In this document: positions 28,142 through 35,748 of the stretch, in pieces | How positions within the stretch are numbered: position 1 is the first letter of the stretch | Layout: every line of letters starts with the position of its first letter | From: JAVBLY01 sp031553035 | GTDB lineage: Bacteria; Bacillota; Clostridia; Peptostreptococcales; Anaerovoracaceae | Length of the DNA stretch: 64,000 bases | NCBI GenBank assembly: GCA_031553035.1 | Contig: JAVBLY010000005.1 | Coordinates: 62,001 to 126,000 of the forward strand | Direction of reading: 5' to 3' | Program-made: the position numbers and the translations under genes | The notes under the pieces: model-generated | Told to the model about the DNA's origin: nothing | Seen by the model: the letters and a program-made list of their open reading frames with translations, nothing else | The model's database searches: none

Positions 28142-29528
28142 TGTATTCCCCCAGATCGGCTTTTCCGCTGGCCTTGATAAACTGTCTGTAGAATTCTACG
28201 CCGTCAATGAAGGATTTTTTTCGTATCCTTTCATCGGTGTTGTGCATCGTGGCGAGTTCCTCAAATGTCATGGCAAAAGGATAAAATCTGTAGATTTCAT
28301 CGGTGACTTCTTTGTATTCCCGTGAATCAGTGCCGCCCAGAACCATGTAGGGCAGGGGGATAGCGCCGTGTATCTTCTCTGTCAGATTAGAAAGAAGTCT
28401 GTATGTCTCTGTATCCGACGAAGTTTCGGGAAGTGAAGGCGAGTATGTGACAAAATCCAGTTTGTATTTTATATCTTTGCCGGCGGCCTGCCTGATACGG
28501 TCTTCGATTTGGGATCTGCCTTCTCCTGCTATCAGCCGGAGATTGACAGTGACTTCCGCATTCTGGGGAAGCACGTTGGGCTCCCTGCCGGCTCTCAATA
28601 CTGTCGGTGCAACTGTGGTCCTCAGCATGGCTGCCGTCTGATTGTCTTTCAGAAGCTGCCCTTTTATAATGGGGAAAAATGCTTTGGGGTGCCTTAATAC
28701 AAAACCAAATATACCGCTTTTGTTTTTGCCTATGGTTTTAAGAGTTCCGAGAAGTGTATCCGTTACTTTTATATTTGAGTCGTTTATTTTTTTGAGGTTC
28801 AGGATCAGAGTTGACAGTTTTGTTATTGCGGTACTGTCAGGTGGCTCTGAGCTGTGTCCGCCGGAATCCTCCACAGTGACCTTCACATCCACATAGCCTT
28901 TTTCTGCAAGGCCTATGGTAGCAATGGGCTTTGTAAGTCCCATAAAAGAGTCTGTTATGACTGCACCGCCTTCATCCAGTACGAACTCGAAGTGGATGCC
29001 CCCTTCTTTAAGTAATGAAACGATGGAGCCGGCTCCCGAATCGGGACCGCCCGTCATGGCTTCCTCGTTATGTCCGAAACAGAAATAGATGTCCCGCTCA
29101 GGTTCATAGCCTTCTTTCATAAGCTGTTCCGCTGCTTCCAATATTCCGATTAGTGAACACTTGTCATCCAGAGAGCCTCTGCCCCAGATATATGTTTCAT
29201 CATCTTCTCCGGAAAAAGGCGGATGCTTCCAGTTCTTCTCCGTACCTTCTTCTATTCCCACAACGTCCATGTGGGCCAGCAGGGCAAATGGTTTTTGCTT
29301 TGCGGGATTTTGGCCATTCTGCTTTTTGGCTTTCCACTTGTAGATCAGGGAAAGTTCTTTGACAGTTTCCTTGCTCACCCTCTCATGGAAAAGAGGAAAC
29401 ATTTTTTCAAGGTAATAGTGGAAATCCATGAATCGTGTCAGTTCAGGCGGAGAGCCTTCTGCAGACTGGGTTGGAATGGATATTGCCCCAGATAGCTTTG
29501 TTTCGATTATTGCATATTTGTCGTCCAT
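28128..29528 (-). CDS. M20-family metallopeptidase (dipeptidase/CPS1-like)
   Basis: 466 residues from ATG 29528, which has AGGAGG six bases upstream; the frame is open further upstream but has no better start. Metal ligands are visible in LLAHMDVVG, WGRGSLDDK, GHNEEAMTGG and VLDEGG, with a late histidine in ATMHN. It probably hydrolyses short peptides or N-acyl amino acids in the cytoplasm. It is the first gene of an operon with the YfcC transporter and a small membrane protein. Confidence 0.85.
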   Translation of the reverse strand: MDDKYAIIETKLSGAISIPTQSAEGSPPELTRFMDFHYYLEKMFPLFHERVSKETVKELSLIYKWKAKKQNGQNPAKQKPFALLAHMDVVGIEEGTEKNWKHPPFSGEDDETYIWGRGSLDDKCSLIGILEAAEQLMKEGYEPERDIYFCFGHNEEAMTGGPDSGAGSIVSLLKEGGIHFEFVLDEGGAVITDSFMGLTKPIATIGLAEKGYVDVKVTVEDSGGHSSEPPDSTAITKLSTLILNLKKINDSNIKVTDTLLGTLKTIGKNKSGIFGFVLRHPKAFFPIIKGQLLKDNQTAAMLRTTVAPTVLRAGREPNVLPQNAEVTVNLRLIAGEGRSQIEDRIRQAAGKDIKYKLDFVTYSPSLPETSSDTETYRLLSNLTEKIHGAIPLPYMVLGGTDSREYKEVTDEIYRFYPFAMTFEELATMHNTDERIRKKSFIDGVEFYRQFIKASGKADLGEYNEQR

Positions 29529-29721
29529 CGGTCGCCTCCTCATAGCCAGGCTTGTTATTGTGATGAATGATAAAGGGGAGCAGAACATGAGTGATTTGTA
29601 TAGGATTATTATAAACGATAGAGAGTGGGGATTCAATCGAATGTAAAAAAGCAACTGCCTGATCATTTAAACAATAATTCATCAAAATCAATTTCTCCTG
29701 TCCGAGTTGTCTCTGTCAGGT

Positions 29722-29769
29722 TGGGAATCAGAATTCAGTATTATTATATTTGAAATGGAAAATTCCTCC
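29722..29769 (-). pseudogene. Fragment of the HhH-GPD glycosylase 5' end
   Basis: On the minus strand this stretch translates to EEFSISNIIILNSDSQ, 12 of 16 residues the same as the N-terminus of the glycosylase gene at 34727-35389. The start codon has become AAG, and a stop follows soon after. About 25 bases upstream are also related. The rest of 29529-29853 shows no gene. Confidence 0.6.
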
Positions 29770-29853
29770 TTGATATTTTCTGTTCCAGCTCAGCAAGATT
29801 TATTTGTACTTTTGAATTTCTAATTAGTTTTGAATGAGTTTCATTCTGCTCTT

Positions 29854-30120
29854 CTAAAATCTTTTCAGAATATCATGATGACCAATATCCGAAAGAAATA
29901 TTTGATCATTTTCGTAATGCCATATAATTCGTATATCCATATTGACACTGCTTTCAAAAATATTCTTCGTTCCTTTAAGTTGTTTTGTTCGAAGTGACGT
30001 GTGCCCTGGATTTTCTGAAAGTAATATCAGTTTTCTGCGGGTTTGCTTTTTTTCATTTTCAGATAAAAACTTAAAATTTTTATGAAAGCGGTTAGTAAAT
30101 ATAAATTTGTATGCCATCAC
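29854..30120 (-). CDS. Type II toxin, RelE/ParE superfamily
   Basis: 88 residues with the compact RelE-fold pattern: basic N-terminal helices (FHKNFKFLSENEKKQTRRKL), SLRTKQLKGTKNIFE, and a DIRIIWHYEND strand pair. Such toxins cut mRNA at the ribosome or inhibit gyrase (family knowledge). The start overlaps the antitoxin stop by four bases. A second ATG follows directly, so either may be used. Confidence 0.8.
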   Translation of the reverse strand: MMAYKFIFTNRFHKNFKFLSENEKKQTRRKLILLSENPGHTSLRTKQLKGTKNIFESSVNMDIRIIWHYENDQIFLSDIGHHDILKRF

Positions 30121-30374
30121 TTGTCGAGTTCTTCAAGTAAAGCATCAATATTGTCAAATGTGGGTGTTTCTCCTGCGTCGACTTTGTATTTGGTCGTTTC
30201 GATTTCCTCCTTGATCATGTTTACGTATTTCTTTGGATATACTGCAACAGGCATGATGTGAATAATGCCGTCTTCTTCAAATATCTCTAATTTATCTCCT
30301 TCTGAAAGGTTTAGTTTATCAACAAGCTCTTTTGGTATAGTTATTTGTGATTTTGCTCTTAATTCTGCTAACAT
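30117..30374 (-). CDS. Type II antitoxin, AbrB/MazE-like
   Basis: 85 residues. The N-terminus is a SpoVT/AbrB swapped-hairpin DNA-binding fold (LRAKSQITIPKELVDKLNLSEGDKLEI). The C-terminal tail (TPTFDNIDALLEELDK) is acidic and amphipathic, as expected for toxin binding. It probably autoregulates the pair. A RelE-type toxin with an AbrB-type antitoxin is a known but less common mix. Confidence 0.8.
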   Translation of the reverse strand: MLAELRAKSQITIPKELVDKLNLSEGDKLEIFEEDGIIHIMPVAVYPKKYVNMIKEEIETTKYKVDAGETPTFDNIDALLEELDK

Positions 30375-30545
30375 GACTTCGTCACCTCATTCTCATATTT
30401 CGAAAGTTGGAAAATCGTATATTCATACTTTAGCATATTTTTTTGCAAAAATCAATTAAGTATGCGATCAAAAATGTGCTAAACGACCCAAAATGCGTTA
30501 TCATAACTAATATACGTATCAGGCGTTAATCATTAGGTACATATC

Positions 30546-31379
30546 ATGAAATACAAGGTAAAAAAATACAATATCGGTGAAGTGGCAAAGTATTACGGTA
30601 TGACCGTGGATGCTCTCCGGCTTTATGACAAAAAGGGCATCCTTAGCCCGTCAAAGGATGATGATACAAATTACCGGATATACGACCGCGGTGATTTTGT
30701 TACCATGGACTATGTCATGAGGATGAAGACGCTTGATCTGTCTCTTGATAACATCAAAACCATGCTCAACGACCAGACCCTGAAGGAAATGAGCAATGTG
30801 GTCAAAGGCCAGAAGACCCATATCGAAGATGAGATCGCTTCGTTACAGGACAAACTGGTCCTCATAAAAGACTATGAAAAGCTTCTCAAAGACAGCATGG
30901 AAAATTTGGAGAAACCTCAGATAAAGACTTCACCTGTTTTTATCAGCCAAAGCATTAAGACGACTATGGCCCAAACCATGAAAGATTTTGGCTGCATAAA
31001 AAAGGAGTCCATCCCTCTTCTGACCGCCCGCATTTCCCAGAAGACGAATTTTGAAGAAAATTTCCGGGAAAGTATCATGGATGTAAACTTCCGCCAGGAA
31101 GTGATCGACTATCTGGTGACCATGCCGGACTACGGGAATATAAGCCGGGGCGCCGATTTTCCAAAGGATAAATTTGACGTGATCCCTCCCAGAAGATGCG
31201 TATATTCCATAGCATACGACCACACTAATGTCAAGTATGACAGCTTTAAGGTCATAGAGAGCTTTCTTAAAGATAATGACCTTACGCCTTCAGGATTCCC
31301 ACTTCTTCGGATCATTGCCATCGAAAAAAACAGGACGACAAGCGCAGAATACTATGAGCTGTGGCTGCCCATCGAATGA
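30546..31379 (+). CDS. MerR-family transcriptional activator with C-terminal effector domain
   Basis: 277 residues. The N-terminal winged helix (YNIGEVAKYYGMTVDALRLYDKKGILSP ... NYRIYDRGDF) is MerR, followed by a long coiled-coil dimer helix (about 85-125) and a GyrI-like effector domain. A MerR-type operator/promoter with a 19-base spacer lies 60 bases downstream of its stop, in front of the isochorismatase gene, so that pair is its likely target. The ribosome binding site is weak. The 171-base gap to the antitoxin gene shows only promoters at best. Confidence 0.85.
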   Translation: MKYKVKKYNIGEVAKYYGMTVDALRLYDKKGILSPSKDDDTNYRIYDRGDFVTMDYVMRMKTLDLSLDNIKTMLNDQTLKEMSNVVKGQKTHIEDEIASLQDKLVLIKDYEKLLKDSMENLEKPQIKTSPVFISQSIKTTMAQTMKDFGCIKKESIPLLTARISQKTNFEENFRESIMDVNFRQEVIDYLVTMPDYGNISRGADFPKDKFDVIPPRRCVYSIAYDHTNVKYDSFKVIESFLKDNDLTPSGFPLLRIIAIEKNRTTSAEYYELWLPIE

Positions 31380-31438
31380 TCCCGCTGATCTCATCCGACC
31401 AGGGATGACAATCCCTCCGATCAAAATAACAAATACAG

Positions 31439-31469
31439 TTGACTCTTGACCTGGTCAAGGGTTTACCCT
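31439..31469 (+). promoter_or_regulatory. MerR-type promoter with 19-base spacer and centred palindrome
   Basis: -35 TTGACT and -10 TACCCT are separated by 19 bases, and the spacer holds the perfect palindrome CTTGACC-T-GGTCAAG (31445-31459). The long spacer with a central dyad is the hallmark of promoters untwisted by MerR proteins. Confidence 0.8.
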
Positions 31470-31493
31470 GTAGCTAGCAAAAGGATCTCAAGA

Positions 31494-31610
31494 ATGAGTG
31501 CGAATTATGAAAAAGAAAAGTACTACCGGTTCGGTCCATCAATTTTAGAACTTAAAGAATTTGGGTTTCGCCCAGGGAGGAATCACAATGAGGCAGGAAA
31601 TATTAAATGA
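31494..31610 (+). CDS. Possible 38-residue leader peptide
   Basis: An ATG with AAAAGGA seven bases upstream opens a 38-codon frame (MSANYEKEKYYRFGP...) that ends 21 bases inside the isochorismatase gene in another frame. The overlap could couple translation. No homologue is recognised; it may be chance. Confidence 0.25.
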   Translation: MSANYEKEKYYRFGPSILELKEFGFRPGRNHNEAGNIK

Positions 31611-32286
31611 ATTTACAAAATCGTATTATCAGCAGCTTAGTGACGGAGTATACGGAAAGCCGGTGGATGTAAGTTCGGAGGATACCGCACTTATCCTCAT
31701 CGACATCCAGACATGCGTGCTCAAGGAGTTCTTTGTTGAGGGCTACAAGGCTATGGGTATCGACGTTGAGCCTATGATGCCCGCTCTTGACCAGCTTGGA
31801 GAAAACACGGACAGGACTCTGGCCAATATAGAAAAGATACTTACAAAATGCAGGGAAGTCGGTATCCCGCCAATCCATATCAAGATAGAATCATATCTTA
31901 AAGACGGCAGAGATGTGGGCAGGCTTCACAAGTCGGCCGACATGATTTATCCGCCGGGCGGCCCTGCTTCAGGATTTTATGAAGGAACAAAGCCTCTGGA
32001 AAATGAAATCGTTTTAAACAAAACCTGCTCCGGCATTCACATAGGAACACCCATCGACAGGATATTAAGGAACATGGACATCAAAAAGGTCATCGTCGTG
32101 GGTTTTTACACAGACCAGTGCGTCAGCACGTCTGTCCGTGATCTGTCTGATCTTGGCTATGAAGTGGACCTGATAGAAGACGCTGTGAACGCCATGAGCG
32201 AAGAACGGCATATCAAAGCAATGCAGGGCATCCAGAAGATATATGCCAACTCAGAAACCACGGAAGAACTGCTGGGCAGATTATAA
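31588..32286 (+). CDS. Isochorismatase-family cysteine hydrolase
   Basis: 232 residues from ATG 31588 (AGGGAGG eight bases upstream). The catalytic triad of this fold is visible: Asp39 (LILIDIQ), Lys145 (LNKTCSG) and Cys178 (FYTDQCVSTSVRDL), together with the usual cis-peptide region. Family members hydrolyse amides or ureides such as nicotinamide, N-carbamoylsarcosine or biuret. Followed after eight bases by an M20 amidohydrolase, so the pair may take apart an amide-containing compound sensed by the MerR regulator (inference). Confidence 0.85.
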   Translation: MRQEILNEFTKSYYQQLSDGVYGKPVDVSSEDTALILIDIQTCVLKEFFVEGYKAMGIDVEPMMPALDQLGENTDRTLANIEKILTKCREVGIPPIHIKIESYLKDGRDVGRLHKSADMIYPPGGPASGFYEGTKPLENEIVLNKTCSGIHIGTPIDRILRNMDIKKVIVVGFYTDQCVSTSVRDLSDLGYEVDLIEDAVNAMSEERHIKAMQGIQKIYANSETTEELLGRL

Positions 32287-32294
32287 ACAGGATC

Positions 32295-33494
32295 ATGATC
32301 AGTAATATAGATAATAATATGGATAATGCAGACAAAGTATCCCGGATTATGGATGATCTTAAGCCGGAGCTTAAGAAGCTGGCTCTTGATATCCATAATA
32401 ATCCGGAACTGGGCGGTGAAGAAAAAAAGGCCTGCAGGTGGCAGACAGAGCTTCTCACAAAATACGGCTTTGAAGTGACCCCGGACTTCTGCTCTATGGC
32501 TACGGCATACAAGGCTGTATATAAGGGTAAAAAAAGCGGCCCCAATATAGCTTTTCTCTCTGAGTACGACGCTCTTCCTGAGATAGGTCATGGCTGCGGG
32601 CATAACCTGATAGCCATGCTGTCAGTGGGAGCTGGCATAGGCCTTAAGGATTTTGCCGATGAATACGGAGGGAATATTTATGTCATAGGAACGCCTGCAG
32701 AGGAAACAAAGGGCTCAAAGGTGGAAATGGCCGAGAAGGGGGCATTCAACGATCTGGATGTGGTTATGATGGCCCATCCTTCCTATACAAACGGCGACTC
32801 TCTCAACACCATGGCCATGAAAAGCTATAGGATAGAATTTTTCGGAAAGGCTGCCCATGCTGCTGCGGCGCCGGAGGAGGGGATAAACGCCCTGGATTCC
32901 ATGATAAGCTTTTTTAACATGATCGGCGCACTTAGACAGCAAACCCAAGATGACGCCCGCATCCACGGAATCATAACAAAAGGCGGGGTTTCCGCCAACG
33001 TGATCCCAGATCATACAGAAGCCATTGTTTATGTCAGAGCCAACAAATGCGCATATCTTGAAAAGCTCGCAGGCAAGGTCATAGACTGCGCCAAAGGTGC
33101 TGCACTGGGCACGGGAGCCGAACTAAAAGTCACCAAGTATGAAGAATCGTTTAAGGATGCCGACACCAATCAGACTCTGGCAGCTCTCTGTACCTCTTAC
33201 GCAGAAAAATTAGGAGCGGAAGTCACCAGATTTGACGGCCTTACCGTTTCAGCATCCTCGGATTTAGGTGATGTAAGCCATATCTGCCCCGCCATCCAGA
33301 CCACATTTAAGATCGGCGATGCCCCGGATGGGAATCTCTTTAGTCTGCACACCGAGCATTTTGCTGAGTGTGCTGCAAGCGATGAAGGAATCGACAATGC
33401 TTTATTATATGCAAAGGCATTTGTACTGGCAGGGATCGATATTATGAGGGTGCCGGGGATTCTGGAGGAGATCAAGGCGGAGTTTGGTGGGTAA
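32295..33494 (+). CDS. M20-family amidohydrolase (AbgB/amidohydrolase-like)
   Basis: 399 residues. Metal-binding blocks include SEYDALPEIGHGCGHNL, GTPAEETKGSK and MMAHPS, with a late FSLHTEHF histidine. The subgroup resembles aminobenzoyl-glutamate or N-acyl amino acid hydrolases. It is in an operon with the isochorismatase-like gene. A shrunken second copy lies at 38431-38624. ATG 32295 has AGGA close by; ATG 32319 is an alternative start. Confidence 0.82.
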   Translation: MISNIDNNMDNADKVSRIMDDLKPELKKLALDIHNNPELGGEEKKACRWQTELLTKYGFEVTPDFCSMATAYKAVYKGKKSGPNIAFLSEYDALPEIGHGCGHNLIAMLSVGAGIGLKDFADEYGGNIYVIGTPAEETKGSKVEMAEKGAFNDLDVVMMAHPSYTNGDSLNTMAMKSYRIEFFGKAAHAAAAPEEGINALDSMISFFNMIGALRQQTQDDARIHGIITKGGVSANVIPDHTEAIVYVRANKCAYLEKLAGKVIDCAKGAALGTGAELKVTKYEESFKDADTNQTLAALCTSYAEKLGAEVTRFDGLTVSASSDLGDVSHICPAIQTTFKIGDAPDGNLFSLHTEHFAECAASDEGIDNALLYAKAFVLAGIDIMRVPGILEEIKAEFGG

Positions 33495-33541
33495 ATTCAT
33501 AATGTTTTGTTAAGACGACATATGTATTGACACAAAATCAA

Positions 33542-33844
33542 TCATCGTTTCAACCGTGCCATTGCAATTTCATAGACTTCATCATCTTCGCGCATACCAA
33601 CTACAACGATTTCAATTATTTGAATACCAACTGAAGACTGGCGAAATATTAGCCGTAAGCCTAGTTTTTTATGTTTAAGTTTTCGGCAATCTGATAATTT
33701 ACCATGTAATGGTTGACCAGTTTCCATTCCTGAATCTTCAATCTTAACTAATGATTTTAGAATTTGTTTCTTCTGGCTACCATCTAATTTATCATAATCA
33801 GCTTTTGAAAATTCTGTAAATTTTGGCGTGAATTTCATTCCCAT
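33542..33844 (-). CDS. Type II toxin, RelE/ParE family
   Basis: 100 residues with the RelE pattern: FSKADYDKLDGSQKKQILKSL helices, GQPLHGKLSDCRKLKHKKLGLRLIF strands and a basic end (YEIAMARLKR). It overlaps its antitoxin gene by ten bases. Confidence 0.8.
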   Translation of the reverse strand: MGMKFTPKFTEFSKADYDKLDGSQKKQILKSLVKIEDSGMETGQPLHGKLSDCRKLKHKKLGLRLIFRQSSVGIQIIEIVVVGMREDDEVYEIAMARLKR

Positions 33845-34074
33845 TCATCCTTGAGTTGATCTATATCTTTACGCCAATTTTCACCGGCAACTTCCTCAAT
33901 GGAATAATATCTGGAGTCGGAAATCTCAAAAGGTATTTTTTTCTTATTTACAATTTGTTTGAAATAGATTGTAATAGCAGTAGTAAAATCTAACCCTAAT
34001 TTATCAAGCATCACAGATGTTTCTTGTTTTAAATCTTGATCAAGATTGACGTTTAGTCTTACTTTGTGTGGCAT
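33835..34074 (-). CDS. Type II antitoxin, RelB/DinJ family
   Basis: 79 residues from ATG 34074, eight bases after AGGAGG; the GTG nine bases further upstream overlaps that site. The N-terminal ribbon-helix-helix (KVRLNVNLDQDLKQETSVMLDKLGLDFTTAITIYFKQIV) is the RelB/DinJ DNA-binding dimer. The acidic C-terminal tail should wrap the toxin. Confidence 0.82.
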   Translation of the reverse strand: MPHKVRLNVNLDQDLKQETSVMLDKLGLDFTTAITIYFKQIVNKKKIPFEISDSRYYSIEEVAGENWRKDIDQLKDEWE

Positions 34075-34312
34075 ATTTAACACCTCCTTTTATACGCCAA
34101 TTGTATGCCTAAGTGGTGTATAAGTCAAGATTGTTATTTGTTGGGTATTCCGCAGTTGATTGAACACTGTGTCGCAGAAATTGTACACACATTCCGTTAT
34201 CGCTGTACACATTTTCCGCTTTGTCTCGCAATCTCCAAAATACGTTTTTGAAAATCCGCTGCCGTATTCTGAAGATAATATTTTAGATAGTCCATCATCA
34301 TTCTGCAGAATA

Positions 34313-34331
34313 TGTATTACTGAGCATTAAT
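34313..34331. repeat. 19-base repeat shared with 37680-37698
   Basis: TGTATTACTGAGCATTAAT occurs exactly at 34313-34331 and 37680-37698, the second copy just before the YhcG remnant. It may mark a duplicated boundary. The rest of the 34075-34430 gap has no gene that I can support. Confidence 0.5.
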
Positions 34332-34451
34332 AATAAGAATACAAGCTAACGTAAACTCAATAAGATTTTAAAGAATTGTAAAATAGTTTGTGTTCATCAT
34401 TGACCGAACATATGATCGCATAGTTTAATTAACTTGCGAGGGAGAAACCTC

Positions 34452-34465
34452 GGCGGTTACTCCAC
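34452..34465 (+). promoter_or_regulatory. 5' leader segment complementary to the toxin mRNA 3' end, type I locus 1
   Basis: GGCGGTTACTCCAC can pair with GTGGGGTAACCGCC at 34639-34652 with a single mismatch. In other type I toxin mRNAs such 5'-3' pairing hides the ribosome binding site. A TTGACC / TTTAAT promoter with an 18-base spacer lies upstream (34400-34429). Confidence 0.5.
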
Positions 34466-34519
34466 CAAATCCTTATTAAATAGGCATTGATATAAAGATG
34501 CTGGGAGGAGGTGGTAATC

Positions 34520-34603
34520 ATGGAGTATATAACGTTGATTGAATTATTGACGTATACGACAGTATTAATAGCGCTTGCCGCTTTAATGCAAAGAAAAAAG
34601 TAA
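34520..34603 (+). CDS. Type I toxin, holin-like 27-residue membrane peptide, copy 1
   Basis: MEYITLIELLTYTTVLIALAALMQRKK was read in two parts: a short N-terminus and one membrane helix (about residues 6-23) with a Lys/Arg tail. This matches the putative holin-like/TxpA-BsrG class of Firmicutes type I toxins that damage the membrane. A very strong GGAGGAGGTGG site lies seven bases upstream. An antisense RNA gene overlaps its 3' end. An identical peptide is encoded at 35510. Confidence 0.82.
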   Translation: MEYITLIELLTYTTVLIALAALMQRKK

Positions 34604-34675
34604 CCGCCCTACGTGAATAGGACGGTTATTCCAACTATGTGGGGTAACCGCCATACGACAGGCGACTCCCTCGTT
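34595..34675 (-). ncRNA. Antisense RNA antitoxin, type I locus 1
   Basis: Transcribed opposite the toxin. A minus-strand promoter (TTGACT, 17 bases, TATGTT) leads into about 80 bases that end in the hairpin AACCGTCC / GGGCGGTT (34602-34627), followed by a T-run lying inside the toxin's last codons. The layout, with a 3' overlap of toxin and antitoxin RNAs, is that of RatA and SR4. The ends are estimated. Confidence 0.75.
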
Positions 34676-34681
34676 ATCTAA

Positions 34682-34710
34682 AACATACCAGAATATTCTG
34701 CATCAGTCAA
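34682..34710 (-). promoter_or_regulatory. Antisense RNA promoter, locus 1
   Basis: -35 TTGACT (34705-34710), 17-base spacer, -10 TATGTT (34682-34687) on the minus strand. Confidence 0.8.
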
Positions 34711-34726
34711 GAAAAACCAATTATGA

Positions 34727-35389
34727 TTATTTAAACAAACGAAACTCTGAATTTAGCAAACCAGTATCAAGTGCACGGTACAAATAGCGTGCGGCTATTG
34801 ATGAGTAAGGAGCCCATTTCCTGCACTTTGCTGAGATGGCTTTTGGATGTAAATCCGAAGTCTTGTAGATCCAGCTGTACGCTTGCAAAAAAGCCACATC
34901 CTCATATGGCAAAACATTTTCCCTGTTAAGAACGAAAATCAAATACATCTTTGCCGACCACTTGCCGATACCGCGGACTTTAGTAAGAGTTTTTATTATT
35001 TCATCGTCGGACATATTTCTGAATTCTGCAAAATCGATTTCTCTGGACCGAGCGGCATCGGTCAAATTTCGGATATACGTTACTTTAGCATTGGATGTTC
35101 CAATACTTCTCAATTCATCGTCTGAAAGATTGCCTATTGCCTCTGATGTTATATCGTCATTACACATTGTTCTCAACCGCTCGGTAATGATTTCCACCAC
35201 TTTGTTCGACAGCATCTGACCAAGAATAGTCTCCACAAGAAAGCTGTAAGAGTCTTCCGGTGGCTCATATGTAATATCACCGACCATAGATATTACTTTT
35301 GCCATTCTCTTATCCTTTTTGCATAAGTGCTGTATCGATTGTGAATCTGAATTCAGTATAACTGTATTTGAAATAATAATTTCCTCCAT
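34727..35389 (-). CDS. HhH-GPD DNA glycosylase (AlkA-like 3-methyladenine glycosylase)
   Basis: 220 residues. The helix-hairpin-helix VRGIGKWSAKMYL (about 140-152) is followed by VLPYEDVAFLQAY, which supplies the catalytic aspartate. These enzymes flip out and remove alkylated bases. ATG 35389 lacks a clear ribosome binding site; an internal ATG (M29, AAAAAGGATAAGAGA upstream) may be the real start. The first 17 codons recur as a decayed fragment at 29722-29769. It sits between two copies of the type I toxin locus. Confidence 0.82.
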   Translation of the reverse strand: MEEIIISNTVILNSDSQSIQHLCKKDKRMAKVISMVGDITYEPPEDSYSFLVETILGQMLSNKVVEIITERLRTMCNDDITSEAIGNLSDDELRSIGTSNAKVTYIRNLTDAARSREIDFAEFRNMSDDEIIKTLTKVRGIGKWSAKMYLIFVLNRENVLPYEDVAFLQAYSWIYKTSDLHPKAISAKCRKWAPYSSIAARYLYRALDTGLLNSEFRLFK

Positions 35390-35509
35390 GGTGTTTTTGT
35401 TTCAGCAGGTGCAATATCATATATCCCTACTATGCCATTCACTTCAACAAAAATCAATTCCGTTATCAATGGAGCACTGACATCAGAGTGCTAGGAGGAG
35501 GTGGTAATC

Positions 35510-35593
35510 ATGGAGTATATAACGTTGATTGAATTATTGACTTATACTACAGTATTAATAGCGCTTGCCGCTTTAATGCAAAGAAAAAAGTAA
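35510..35593 (+). CDS. Type I toxin, holin-like 27-residue membrane peptide, copy 2
   Basis: Encodes exactly the same 27 residues as copy 1, with two synonymous base changes and the same GGAGGAGGTGG site. The 5' leader is unrelated to copy 1 and lacks the complementary segment. The 3' part and antisense gene are kept. Confidence 0.82.
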   Translation: MEYITLIELLTYTTVLIALAALMQRKK

Positions 35594-35667
35594 CCGCCCT
35601 ACATAAATGTAAGACGGCTATTTCACTTTAGTGGGGTAACCGCCATACCACGGGCGACTCCCTCGTT
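35585..35667 (-). ncRNA. Antisense RNA antitoxin, type I locus 2
   Basis: Same organisation as locus 1: minus-strand promoter, about 80 bases, hairpin (GCCGTCTTACA / TGTAGGGCGGT, imperfect) and a T-run within the toxin gene. The terminator stem differs from locus 1 in several bases, which may keep the two antitoxins specific. Ends are estimated. Confidence 0.72.
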
Positions 35668-35673
35668 ATCTAA

Positions 35674-35702
35674 AATATACCAATCTGCATTGGATAAGTC
35701 AA
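35674..35702 (-). promoter_or_regulatory. Antisense RNA promoter, locus 2
   Basis: -35 TTGACT (35697-35702), 17-base spacer, -10 TATATT (35674-35679) on the minus strand. Confidence 0.8.
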
Positions 35703-35748
35703 GAAAAACCACAAAAAAATACTTTACAAATCAAGCTTTACCAAGACA

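Noticed and set aside
34183..34211. Two GTACACA motifs that recall IS21-type ends
   Set aside because: Too short, and no transposase remnant or inverted partner is found nearby.
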